Part shown: positions 22,573 through 34,098 of the stretch, piece after piece
Layout: every line of letters starts with the position of its first letter
Numbering within the stretch: position 1 is the stretch's first letter
Assembly (NCBI GenBank): GCA_038049695.1
Contig: CP142453.1
Span: 110,518,501 to 110,582,500, forward strand
DNA from: Cinnamomum chago
Lineage: Eukaryota; Streptophyta; Magnoliopsida; Laurales; Lauraceae
Length of the DNA: 64,000 bases
Direction: 5' to 3'
Made by a program: the position numbers and the translations under genes
The notes under the pieces: model-generated
Told to the model about the DNA's origin: nothing
Seen by the model: the letters and a program-made list of their open reading frames with translations, nothing else
Database searches by the model: none

Positions 22573-22740
22573 AATGGGTTTTGTGAATTGTGCTTCATTT
22601 GAATTTTTTGTGCTTCATTCGGAAATAGACCATGTGCATCGTCCTTTATATTAAACTTGTCTCATTAGAGGATCCATTCATTTTATATAGTGGTGTTTAG
22701 AGGTTCCGTTTTCAACAAGTTATGTAAGCTATTGATTCTT
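22573..22740 (+). repeat. Internal direct repeat, copy B
   Basis: This is the second copy of the repeat at 20276-20442. It shares TTCGGAAATAGAC, TATATTAAACTTGTCTCATT and the TATGTAAGCTATTGATTCTT end, with scattered substitutions. Confidence 0.8.
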
Positions 22741-24092
22741 TATAAAGTTGAATTTTTTCTTGTAGAAATGGTAACATTGCTTTGATTGTATAATAGTCTC
22801 AAGGCTGGGTATACAAGCATGAAAAAATTGACTGTATTTTTTATATGTTCTATGAGAGATTGATTGTTTAATATGTACTACAGTTTTTTGTTATGTTTAA
22901 TATGCTATGTTAATTGAACACATGTATGGTTTTCTAATTGAGTGATGTGTGTTCCTTTTGTTCATTGATCTCGGTAATGTTTATGCTTAAGATATCATTT
23001 TTCATTTATTTTTTTCCTCTTCTAATTGAGCCTCAACTAGCCATGAGTACAATGCCAATCACCGAATGCAATGGAAATCTCATAGCATGCACTTGAAATC
23101 TCATAGCTTGTTATACATCCATGGCAATGTTAGATGCTTAGAAATGGCTATTTTAGGATATTAAACACCTTGAAACAGGGGTGTGTTCCTTGACTGGAAA
23201 TGCTAGTCAACTGTAGGATGCTCCTTGAAAGATACTCATATCAACTAAGAAGATCATACTCGTGTTTAAGATTTCTGCAACAACTGTTAGAAGAAACCAA
23301 CATCAAACCCGTTAGGACTTAGATCACGGTTAATATATTAGCTTCAAGCTCTCTCCAATCTTTATCATCCACATTATAGGCTCCATAAAAAAATGTAACA
23401 TTCTAATGATTTGTACAATTATTAATCTTCTTTTTCTTCTTTTTTCAAAAGTTGGCCGTTATATGATGGTTTTGGACAAACAATTACACAAATGATAGGA
23501 GGGGAGTTTCTTTTGGACAAACCACCACACATACAATACATAGGACTAAGGAGACACTGAAACCATTACACAAACCATGGGACGCAAGTTTTGGCTACAT
23601 CGTATAGTAGACCTTCTTTTGTAAACACTAACTTCATCTACATAGTATACATGACATTGAAACTATGACACACAATCAATGAAATGCAGATCGATGAAAA
23701 AAAGCTTTTCTGTTAAATGGTAACTATTACACACTCAACATAAATACAAATAAATGAAAAAGAGTTCTCCTATTAAGGGGAGAATCTGCCAAAATTTTCA
23801 AAAATTCTTTTTGTATATAAAATAATTTTTGTTAGGATGGATTAGAGGATATGGAATATTTTTTGGGTTAATGGATTTGAAATGGAGATTTTTTTATTTT
23901 TTTTTTGCGGATTCCTCTCCTCGCTACCAAACTTGGATCCAAAGGAATCATCGCAGATTCCTCTGTGCTCACCAAACATGGAATGTGATAAATCCTCTTC
24001 CTCATAAATCCTCAAAGAAGAAAGTCTAATTCCGCGAAACCAATGATTCCTCCAAAGAAAGGATTCCTCTCCCGTTACCAAACGTGCCCTAA

Positions 24093-27000
24093 GGATTTGG
24101 GAGCTTTTATGTGATTTTGAGGTTTTTAACTATATATCTTAGATTGGAGAGTTTTATCCTTTTTGGAGACCAAGGCAGGTATAATTTATGAATTACATAG
24201 CATGTATGTGTGTTTCATATGATTGTTGCATTGAATTAATATTGGAATTGATGTTTCATCTAACTTACCCTAATTTCAAGCTCTTTCGATTATTTAGATC
24301 ATAATATACGTTGTTTGGAACCCTAAGTGAATGGAGAACCTTTAATTCATGCAATTTGATGATAGGATGTTTTGGAACAGTGTAATTGATTTTTGTATGG
24401 AGCTTGGTAGGAAATGGAGGTGAATTGGAGGGGTTTCCCATCATATCACACTAAGAAGTCTGAAACATGGGAAGTTACGGCAAACCTATATCACCCACGG
24501 CTAGTCGTGGACTTCCAAAAAGCTAATCGTTAATGTACTTCGACAAGCTTTTTCATAAGTATGAAAATTGAGATTTATTTTACATCTACCTCATTGTTTG
24601 CCATATGGCTACGCACAACAAGCTGTAAAGCTGACAATAGTAGACTAATAGCTAGCCGTAACAAGATCTCGTCTCACTGTAAAAAAAATGTAGAATTTAT
24701 ATCTTTTGATTCTTTTACCTTATAAGGGACCCTTAAACCCGTTTAATGGCCTACAATTAGAGTACTTGTAATGTGTGGATGGTTGAGCTTATTATTAACT
24801 AATCGGTTGGTTGACGCAAGGTACGAGAGGCGAAGTTAAATCAAGAAGATGGCAAATGTGAGACCTTTGGATGTCTTTGGCCACCAGAGCACCAAGATTT
24901 AGTTAGATGACATCCAAAACCCCCATTTGACAATTGTGTTGATTGGCCCAACACTAATACCCAAAGAACAACCATTGTCTTAGGTTGGCTACTTATATTG
25001 ACTCTTTGATTGATATCGATGAGATTACCTTTATAAATTGCTTCTGTACGTTGCTTGACATCCTATCTCATGGCTGGATGTATTTGATACCTATTGATGG
25101 ATAATAATGATGACAATGACCATGACCTAAGGTTTACCTTAGAGGATACGTTGTATGTGATGTTAAATGGCGCATGGATAACCCATGTCTTAGGCTAGGC
25201 AGACTATTCAGTAGACTAATGGGCTGTGATATTTTTTATAGTGACATTTGGACCATGATGGTTGGATTAGATGGATTTACACACTTTGATAGAGTGTTTG
25301 AAATGGACTGGATACCTTTATCGCTTTGGTTATGTGACTTAGATGATGGTGATGGTATGGTGTGGATGGACCCTTTGTTAGGATTGTAATCTTACCCACA
25401 CAAGAGAAGCCTAGCCGGACACTACCTTTTGTAATTCCATTGAATCAAGCAGGACACCACTAGGTCAAGATGTTTAGCCATGGGCTGATCACTTGTGGTA
25501 GGAACTAATACATTTTTCATATATAGATTGGATTTCGAGGTGGATTTACGCCACTAAGTACTACTTTGACACTTTGAGTACCAACTTTGATCAATTATTC
25601 CATGTAGATTTGTTTTCGTTGGGCTTGTCATCCCGCGCAACCATATTGAGTAAGGGAGAGCAGCGACGTGATTTTTACAATACTAGCCTGTGTAGATGTG
25701 CCTTTTGTTATATGGTTGATTTGACGTATGCTACCATTCATATTGATTCATGATGGTACTTTATTATTGCACTATTGCCTAATCTTTATGCCTTTGTTGA
25801 TCTATTAACCATCCTTATCGTCTTTATTCTATTTGATGCATACGTACTACGTTACTTATGTATTGTGCTTTGCCAAGTCCTTCTCAACTTGATGTTCTTT
25901 TATCTTAGTGCTATGGGTATCAGTTCCCATTCTCCGGTCACAAAGAGTGAGATTTTCTATTAGACGTTATGTGCAACAAAGTGTGAGTGGGGTACTAATG
26001 ATGTAACTTGCGCCACCGAGGCTACGGGAGAGCGTCATGTGGTCTCGTGGGAGATCATTGCAGATTTCTTCGCTTTTGTGATTTTGTAGTTATTATAATA
26101 AAATATATTGTTTCTTGTATTTTCAGCCTTGAACATGTATAATTGAGACTCGTCATATTCATTTGATATATATGGACAGATACCCATGTGGATGTAATAT
26201 TCATTGCTTCTACTCGTTGATATGATTGCTTTTGCTTAAATGTTGCTATGAATTATGGAAAAAGTTTTAAATTGTCCTCAAAGTGGACTGCGATCCTAGT
26301 TACATTCACTAGTCACTTCATTGAGATTCGAACTTTCGTATTATTTTGGGAATCTGGGTTTGGAAGCGTGACATAGGCCCTTGGTGAAATAAATGATTTC
26401 ATATATTGATACACATGCCTTTTATTAAGAGAGACCACTATCCTCTCAAGGTCTATTTGTTTTAAATGATCAAATCTCTATGGATTCTAGAATTTTGTAT
26501 TTCTACAAGTCAATAAAATGAATGATCATAGTTAATACAAAAAAAAAAAAAAAAAATGACCCCCAAATAGTCTCCTATCAATGAAAATTGAAATAAAAGG
26601 ATGATTGGAAATGAATACCCTTCTACTAAGTATCAAAATATAAGAAAGTCTAGGCCCCATCCACTTTACTACTGCATGGACTTGTTTGTGTGACTAGAGG
26701 ATTCAACACTAGTTGTACAAATTTTAGTTTCTATGCGAAGGGAATTTGTTTGTTTTTAACCTTATTTGTGGGAAAATACAGTGTACCAAAAAAACCCAAT
26801 AGTAAGCTATGGGAAATATAAAAATAAACTCTATATAGTGAAATCACCTTGCTGTATGAACACACCTCATATATGATTGCTTTCTTATCATAATTAGGGC
26901 ATGTTTATGCAACATTAGTATAAATGGTAGTCTACGAACTTCTGTTTTTTTTTTCTTTTTTTTTTCAAAATGCTCTACCTTTCATATATCACATTCGGAA

Positions 27001-27469
27001 GGATTTTTTCATAGATTGTAATAATCAAGTCAAAAGAGTTACTTCTTATAAACACACAAATTTGACAAAGAAAATGAAGCATAAAAAGGGAATTTCCAAA
27101 AGTATGAAAAATAAATTTCACGAAACCAAATATTCCATGGAAAATGAAGAATTCGGAAAAGAACTCCTCCAATGTAGGAGGTTATAAAAAATGGGTCCAC
27201 AATACCAAAACTAGAAAATGACACAAGTGATTTTAAAAAATAGAGACTGAAAGACTAGGACAAGCAGGAAAATATTACAGTTCGACGTAGGTATGACACT
27301 CTAAGCCAAAACTGCCAAAGTTCAGAGCAGCTATCAAAAGTGCCTAATGAAAAATGACCATGCTCCTCCATGCTCCCAAAAAGACCAAAAAAATCCATGC
27401 TACAGAGGCTTCTAGCGGAGCATGACGCAATTTACCCTTAAAAAAGCCGAGAGATCACCTTTTACTGGT
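24093..27469. other. No gene recognised; possible 3' part of a long LTR
   Basis: No protein-coding exon was recognised in these 3.4 kb. The first part probably continues the sequence interrupted by the PIF/Harbinger element. A stretch ending TTTGGAAGCGTGACA at about 26371 has the look of a long-LTR end, but no matching start or target duplication was found. A poly-A run is at about 26539-26557. At 26898 a single PIF-like terminus, TTAGGGCATGTTTATGCAAC, has no visible partner. Confidence 0.35.
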
Positions 27470-29576
27470 CATATTGTAAGATCCCGACCCGAGTGACCTC
27501 GATTAGCGTTGATTAAGTTGTGTTTTAGTTCTAAGTGTGATTAGTAGATTTTGATTTAAGTTGGGATTAAAATAGTTTTTATAATAGCTTTGAGGAGTTT
27601 TGGGTGCCTTCTTGATTTAGTGGGACCCTTTGAGAGTTCTTTTAGTGACTTTGCGTGTGATTGGGGGATTACTTGAGATTCTTGTGATTAGTTTTTTCAT
27701 CCCGTTTTACTTATCTCGTTAATCTCCACAACTTTCGTACTTACTTCATTTCCGTTCAAAATCCCGAAACCTTACTTTTCCAATGTTAGGGGCAAAACAA
27801 TCTTTTTATATGAAAATCTGGACACTATTTTCAATGTCTCCGAAACCCGCGAAATATATATTTTTTGGAAACTAGATATTTCGACGATCATTTCTTCCTT
27901 CTTTGTCGAACTCATCCGAGATATCGAGAAACATGTTTCTAGCCCGACAAATCATGTTAGTTGTGGGACCCACCTTCATTTTTTATAAAAGAGGGAACCC
28001 ATCCCCTTTCTCCCCCTTCTTATTTTCCAGCACAAAAGTGGCAGCCACCTAGGGTTTCTTTCCCTCCTCTTTCTTCTTGCTTTCTTCCTCCTCAATCTAC
28101 CACCAACCTTTGTCAAATAAAGAAATGGGGTTCATTTTCTTTTTCCTCTCCCTACAAGCTCTCCGTTGATACTCTTGGAGGAGAAATCCATCACCATTGA
28201 AGCTCTCTTTGAGATAACTCTTGCCATTAGAGGACCTTTCAAGTAAGTGGTCATCTCCATCTTCTTCATATGTATTCTTGTGACCCTAGAGAAGCTCCAT
28301 CTCCATTATTGAAAGTTCTTTCCTTCTATTCCATTGTTTTGACTATTTAGGGTTTGTAATGGGTTGTATTTGGGGGTTTTTGTGTAGATTGGTGATTTGA
28401 GTTTAAGAGTGTCATTAGAGGCTTGATTTGCTAGCTTGGACCCAAGGCAAGTGGATGAATAGATATTTTGAACATTAAATGGATTTTCATGAACAATGTA
28501 GATGATTTCACTATTCACTTTGACTCGCATTGATTTTTGAAATAAATGCTCATGAATGGATCTTGTTAGTTGTTTAACTCTCAATTATATTAACTCTTAT
28601 AGCTTTTATTTCATACTTGATTTTGGTACAAATGGATTCTTGTACATGTTGGATTTCTTACCTTTATTTGTGATTGAATGTGAAATGAATGGAGGTGTTT
28701 GTTTGGGAGAAATTTGAAATGAAGAGGATGGAAGTATTGAATGATGCATTGGAGGAGCTTTGAGCTCATTTTTATTGCAGGGAATGAAGAGGTTTGTAGG
28801 AGAAATGTATTGGAGGAAAAAGGGGATGAAAACAGTGAAAAATCTGCACTGCCCATTGACTGGGCGGTCAGGCCCATGGTTTAAAATCTTGGTCTTGGTC
28901 GTGGTATCGGCCGGGCCGAAAAACCGATATGATATCGGTATCGTTCGCGGATATCGGTTCGTCGCGGTCACGCGGTATGATTTTTTTTTAATCCAAAAAA
29001 AATCGCAAAAATATCCAAAAAATTCAGAATATTAGAAAATGCTAGAAAACAATAGCTTTTTCCTTTAATAACAACAATAAATAAAAATCTTGGTCACTTT
29101 AAGTTATGAGTCATGTCTGTGTCGCAGTTCGCTGTCTTTTTTAGTATTTCATATAATGCAACCATTATTGATGCTCATGATCAATTTATTAGTGTAAAAT
29201 ATAAGAAAATAAAGATAACATATCAATCATCATTTAATACTAACTCAATTATCAAATAAGTTGTGAAATTCAAGACCCTGAAGATGACATATTAAAACCA
29301 TAAACATGATAGTGACTGAGATAGATAAATCATAAAGCACTTGGGCATCAAAAGGTTCATGGTTTACCTGAAATTAGAGGGGACTAATGGAGAGTAGAGA
29401 CTAGAGAGAGATTGATGAGTATGAGTGTATGACAGATTGACAGCCCAATACCAAGTGGAGTGTCGCACTGGCTCGATATCATCATCATCATCATCATCTC
29501 TTCGGTATTAGCTGAAAAGATACGATCCATACTGTTGTGCAGCACTACCATACCCATGACCATATTCAGATTGTTC

Positions 29577-32500
29577 TCAATAAGATGATGAACTATCTTG
29601 ATCCCCTGTGGATTGAGATGACTGGTTGTAATAAAATGGCATGAAATAGTCATGAGGGGCATAAAAAGGTCGTTGAGAAACTGGTGGGAGAAGCCTCCCT
29701 TGCCCAATTAACATCTGTTTGATAGAAATAATCGGTGTTGGTGAAGGGGGTACCCAATTAGGGTCATATGAATAGCCTCCATGTTGCCCATACATGGCAC
29801 ATTGTTGGCCAACACAACCCCCATGTTGTTCATACATGGCACCTTGGCCAACATAACTCCCATGATGACCATGAGTAGCAGCGCGGACGCTACTACTACC
29901 CCCTGCCTCAATCTGTCGAACATGTCTGATATAGCCACGGTGAGGATCTAACTCGGTAGCATCAGGAAAATGCTCAACTGTCTCATAAGTGACAGGCTCA
30001 TCATCTCTATAATGACCCTCATCCCTGGAGGGTTAGGTGGAATTCCTGCTGATGATGAAGAAGTAGAAATACTTGACTCACTCTCCTCGTCTACCTCCTT
30101 TCCCCTTAGCTCACTCGTATTAGGTGCCCGTTCCGGCTGCATTGTCAAGTTTATTTCTTCTATCCTTTCTGCGGTCCTCGTTGGCTCAGGCCTATCCCTA
30201 GTCAATTCCTCCATCAACTCCTCAAACTCTGGGTCTTAGTCTAAAAGTAGTTATTCTTGTTCCTCCAGCCATTGACCTAACACAGTATCCTCTTCTGAAA
30301 AGATACAGTCCAAATTAATTGGACAAAAATAATCTCGTTGATCCTCAAATTGTCTTCTCCTTCTATTTCTACTATGGAGCTTGAGATTGTAGTGAATGTA
30401 AACCAATTTATTTAGCTCCTGCATTGTCAATCTAGTTCTTGGTCTTGTGTGGATAAACGAGAAAGTGCTCCAGTTTCTTTCACAATTTGAAGACGATGTA
30501 GTTTGACTAAGGACTTTAATAGCAATCGTCCTTAGTGCAGGACCACTCTCTCCATAATTCAACCACCATTCAGCTGAAAAAAATAAAAATGATATTAGAA
30601 TCAATAAAATAATAATAAGCCCTTAAATAATATAGAGACGACATTACAAACAATACCAGGATAGGTCTGTGTCATAGCTCTCCACGCAGTCGCCGTTCCA
30701 AAGCTTCCAGCACGTACATTGTATATGTCAATTTGAAGACATTAACGTAGAAAAATAAATTAGAGAAATTACAATATTATATACTTTTTTCCTTAATTAC
30801 CCTACATTCCTACCTGATTAGTAGCCCAAATTGCTTCATCTGTACTCTCTACCAGTCTTTCAATTACATTTTTTAGTCCCAAATGGATTTCATCAAATAT
30901 GTGTCCTTCCGTAAATTGGGGATTAAAGAAGTATCCTGTAATAGTAAAATCATTGAATTTTAGTCATTGATAAATTAATATAATGAGGACTGAGGAGAGA
31001 ATGGAGAGTTGAATACAACAATTCAAGTACTAAAGGAAATAGCCTTCACTTACCGGCGACGTTTAAATAATATTTTAATTGTCGTCCCCATCGATCGTCG
31101 ATGATCTTCTAAAACTTTTTGTAATATTTACAATCTGCTTGAATAGCCAGCTTGATCTCTACATGGCCTCATGTAAGAAGCTCATTGTTGACTTATCATC
31201 GCCATCAGCCAATCGAATAACCTTTATTAGGGGATCAAAAACATTCAAAACACCCTTCACATGAGGCAAAAATTTGGTGGACTCAATTATTTTACATACT
31301 TCAAGAGTAATGGGACTTTGCCTCTTTCCCCATTTTGAATTCATGAACTCGTGTGATTTTATCAATCGGAGAAGTCATTCTCTATACCTATAAACACTTT
31401 CGATAGCAATGAAGTGGGTGACAAATCTAATGATGCCAGGCCGTAGTAATTCATGGTTGTCTGTATGCGTTTTCATCATGGAAATGAGTCTACATGATTG
31501 ATAAAAAAAATTGGTGATCTCCTTTATCTTACCAATCACTTGCTTCATGACTTTTCCTTTTGCAATATCTTCAAGCATTAAATCCAGACAATGTGCTGCA
31601 CATGGAGACCAGAAAATCCTTGGCCTTTGTTTCATAAACATCATTCCTGCAGCCTTCATGTTTGCAGCATTGTCGGTAATAACCTGAACTACACAATCTG
31701 TCCAAACTTCGTCAATTACCTCATTCAATAACTTATTAATATATTTTGCATTTTGAATGTAATCAGTTGCATCAACTGATTTGATAAACACCATGCCCAT
31801 AAACGAGCAGACTAGAAAATTCAAGAGATGACGATGTGTGATGGTCGTCCACCCATCGCACATTAGTATGCAACCTTTTTCCTTCCATGCCCATTTGAAA
31901 GTTTGCACCTAAGCTTGCAACTCCTCATACTATTTCTCAACACTGACATGCCTAATCTCATAAGGGGTAGGTGCCTTTATACCTGGATCATGTTCTACAA
32001 CTGCATCTAACATGGTGGTGAAATAAGGAGAAGATGCCTTGTTGGGAGGAATGGCTCCATCCAAAAAAACCTTCCCATCGACTCTCACTAGATGTTCTCT
32101 TACTTTACCAAACTTGCCCTTTAATGCTTTCATATTGTTGAGTTGCTTTGATGTTGGTTTTCTATAAGCAAATGGGTCAGTTGGCCCCACTTGTTGAGGT
32201 GCATGTGTAGGAGGTCTTTCAATCTCCTCAATGTCTGGATCTCGACGGGGTTGTTTTTGACTAAATACCCGATGCAAACTCGCTCCCCCAGGTCCGAATG
32301 ACCCACACTGCTCATATTGGTTACCTCTAGACGCTGCTTCATATTGCATTCTTCTTCTCTCTTCCTCCTCCTGAAGTGACCTCACACTTTCTCTCCTAAC
32401 CCTCCTCATTTCCGGGTCTTCATCGTCATCATCGGAGGAAACAAATATTTCTTTTCTGCATGCATCAAGTTCCTCGGTTCTTCTTCTTTGTTGTACAACT

Positions 32501-32753
32501 TTTTTTGTTTTTTTTTTACAGATGCATTAAGGAGCTCCTTCATTTCAACAGTCACATTTGGTGGCACTTTACGACATTTTATCACCTGTCCTGATACATG
32601 TACCAAATGTTGTTTCAATCGAGTAATCCTGCCATTGAGCACTTTTCCACAATAATTACATTTTACTTTACTTTTACTTTCAACTGCTTCACCGTGGCTC
32701 CATGTCGGATCTATGTCACGCACTATCTTGTTCCTATAAAATAAGAAATTCAT
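29577..32753 (-). pseudogene. hAT transposase (BED finger, DUF659, hAT C-terminal domain), decayed
   Basis: In protein order, 32753-32406 has a BED zinc-finger-like region (VKCNYCGKVLNGRITRLKQH) after a probable splice acceptor near 32735. Next, 32409-31930 gives a linker and a conserved lead-in (AIPPNKASSPYFTTML). Then 31908-31375 has the DUF659 core with DGWTTITHRHLLNF, VITDNAANMKAAG and CAAHCLDLML, the RNase H-like catalytic region of this group. A further piece is at 31365-31159. The C-terminal dimerisation region is at 30604-30251 (ALRTIAIKVLSQTTSSSNCE, RTRLTMQELNKLVYIHYN). An acidic and then Tyr/Gly/Ser-rich tail lies at 30217-29577. In-frame stops at about 31930-31932, 31909-31911, 31372-31374 and 31156-31158 inactivate it. 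Such proteins cut and move hAT elements; this copy cannot as read. Confidence 0.85.
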
Positions 32754-32771
32754 GTAATACTCTAAGTCTCT

Positions 32772-33680
32772 AACAATAATTATTTTTAGGAAAAAAAAGA
32801 TTTAATAATATCATTTTCAAAATCCTAAATATATAGATATAGCATAAAAGTATGTAGATCAATGATTTACACACTATACAATGATCATGAATCATTAAAA
32901 GAACATATCTATGATAAAATCCCCAAAAAATGATATATTATAATTCAAATATTAAAAAATCCGAAAGTAAAATAATTAAAACAAAAATTGAAATCACGTT
33001 TATGACTGAGTAGATATAGATTTATCATCTACACACTATTAATAAGCTATTAAGCCTTTGGTATCACAAATATTCTAACAAGTAACAACATTACAACAAT
33101 TATTTTTAGAAAAAAAAGATTTAATAAAATCATTTTAAAAATCCTAAATATATAGATATAGCAAAAAAGTATGTAGATCAATCATTTACACACCATACAA
33201 TGATCATGAATAATTAAAAGAACATATTTATGATGAAATCCCCAAAAATGATATATTATAATTTAATTATTAAAAAATCCAAAAATAAAATAATTAAAAT
33301 AAAAATCTAAATCATGTTTATGACTATGAGTAGATGTAGATCTATCATCTACACACTATTAATAAGCCATTAAGCCTTTGGTATCACAAATATTCTAACA
33401 AGTAACAACAATTATTTTTAGGAAAAAAATTTAATAAAATCATTTTCAAAATCCTAAATATATAGATCTAACATAAAAGTATGTAGATCAATCATTTACA
33501 CACCATACAATGATCATGAATCATTAAAAGAACATATTTATGATGAAATCCCCAAAAAATGATATACTGTAATTCAAATATTAAGAAATCCGAAAATAAA
33601 AAATAAAATAAAAAAAATCAAAATCATGTGTATGAGTAGATCTAGCATGAAAGTATGTAGATCTAACTTCTAAATGAAGA
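32772..33680. repeat. About 315-bp tandem repeat, three copies, inside the hAT element
   Basis: Three head-to-tail units begin near 32773, 33093 and 33405 (TATTTTTAG landmarks at 32781, 33101 and 33413, so periods of 320 and 312). The third unit is partial and ends about 33650-33680. Each carries ATCCTAAATATATAG, GTATGTAGATCAAT, ATACAATGATCATGAAT and CACACTATTAATAAG words. Identity is high, so the amplification is relatively recent. It lies upstream of the transposase, where promoter or subterminal sequence would be. Confidence 0.88.
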
Positions 33681-34060
33681 AGACAACACAAGTGACAAAC
33701 CTCTATGCTTCATCTAAAAAAAAAACACATAATAAAATGTTTTAAATTGATTTTCTCTTACCTTAGATAATATTTTCTTCAAAAAATAGAAGTGGGATTT
33801 GAAAATATGCAAGAGAGATGTGTGATGGAGTGTGGCTACTGCTATGGGTAGTAAGAAGAGAGGAGAGGAAGAAGAATATGGGGGGAAAATGAAAAAATTA
33901 GGGTTTTTACCCTTTTTGTCACATCTCGGCCAGTATTTTGAAAATATCGGCCGAGATATCGTTTCCGCCGCTATGAAGAAAATCTCGGTCGATATGTGCC
34001 GAGATTTTGACGATATATACCGAGACCGATATCTCATTGAGATATCTGCTCGGTACCGAC

Positions 34061-34098
34061 CGATACCAGTTCATATCGGCCGATATGAACTGGTATCG
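34061..34098. repeat. Perfect 38-bp palindrome at the hAT end
   Basis: The bases from 34061 to 34098 equal their own reverse complement with no spacer. The left arm is CGATACCAGTTCATATCGG and the right arm is its exact complement. It overlaps the first bases of the right terminal inverted repeat. It can form a strong cruciform or hairpin and contains the CGATAT motifs repeated in the subterminal region. Confidence 0.95.

Larger units (their letters stand above)
18733..24089 (+). mobile_element. PIF/Harbinger-like DNA transposon, 5.4 kb
   Basis: The left terminus is GGGCATGTTTAGCAACGG. The right terminus, reverse-complemented, is GGGCACGTTTGGTAACGG. Both are flanked by TAA (18730-18732 and 24090-24092), the 3-bp target duplication of the PIF/Harbinger superfamily. 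It contains a MYB/SANT-like open reading region (20964-21960), the usual second gene of such elements. No DDE transposase was recognised in the remaining sequence, so it looks non-autonomous or degraded. About 167 bases at 20276-20442 recur directly at 22573-22740. A terminus-like word, GGGCATATTTGGCAACGG, at about 20446 suggests an internal or nested end. Confidence 0.8.

Noticed and set aside
18030-26371. A second long solo LTR spanning the PIF/Harbinger element
   Set aside because: LTR-like character is visible at both sides, and an end GCGTGACA at 26371 is tempting, but no matching start or 5-bp target duplication was found.
29970-30239. Plus-strand open frame rich in Ser, Ile and Leu
   Set aside because: It is antisense to the acidic tail of the hAT transposase remnant.
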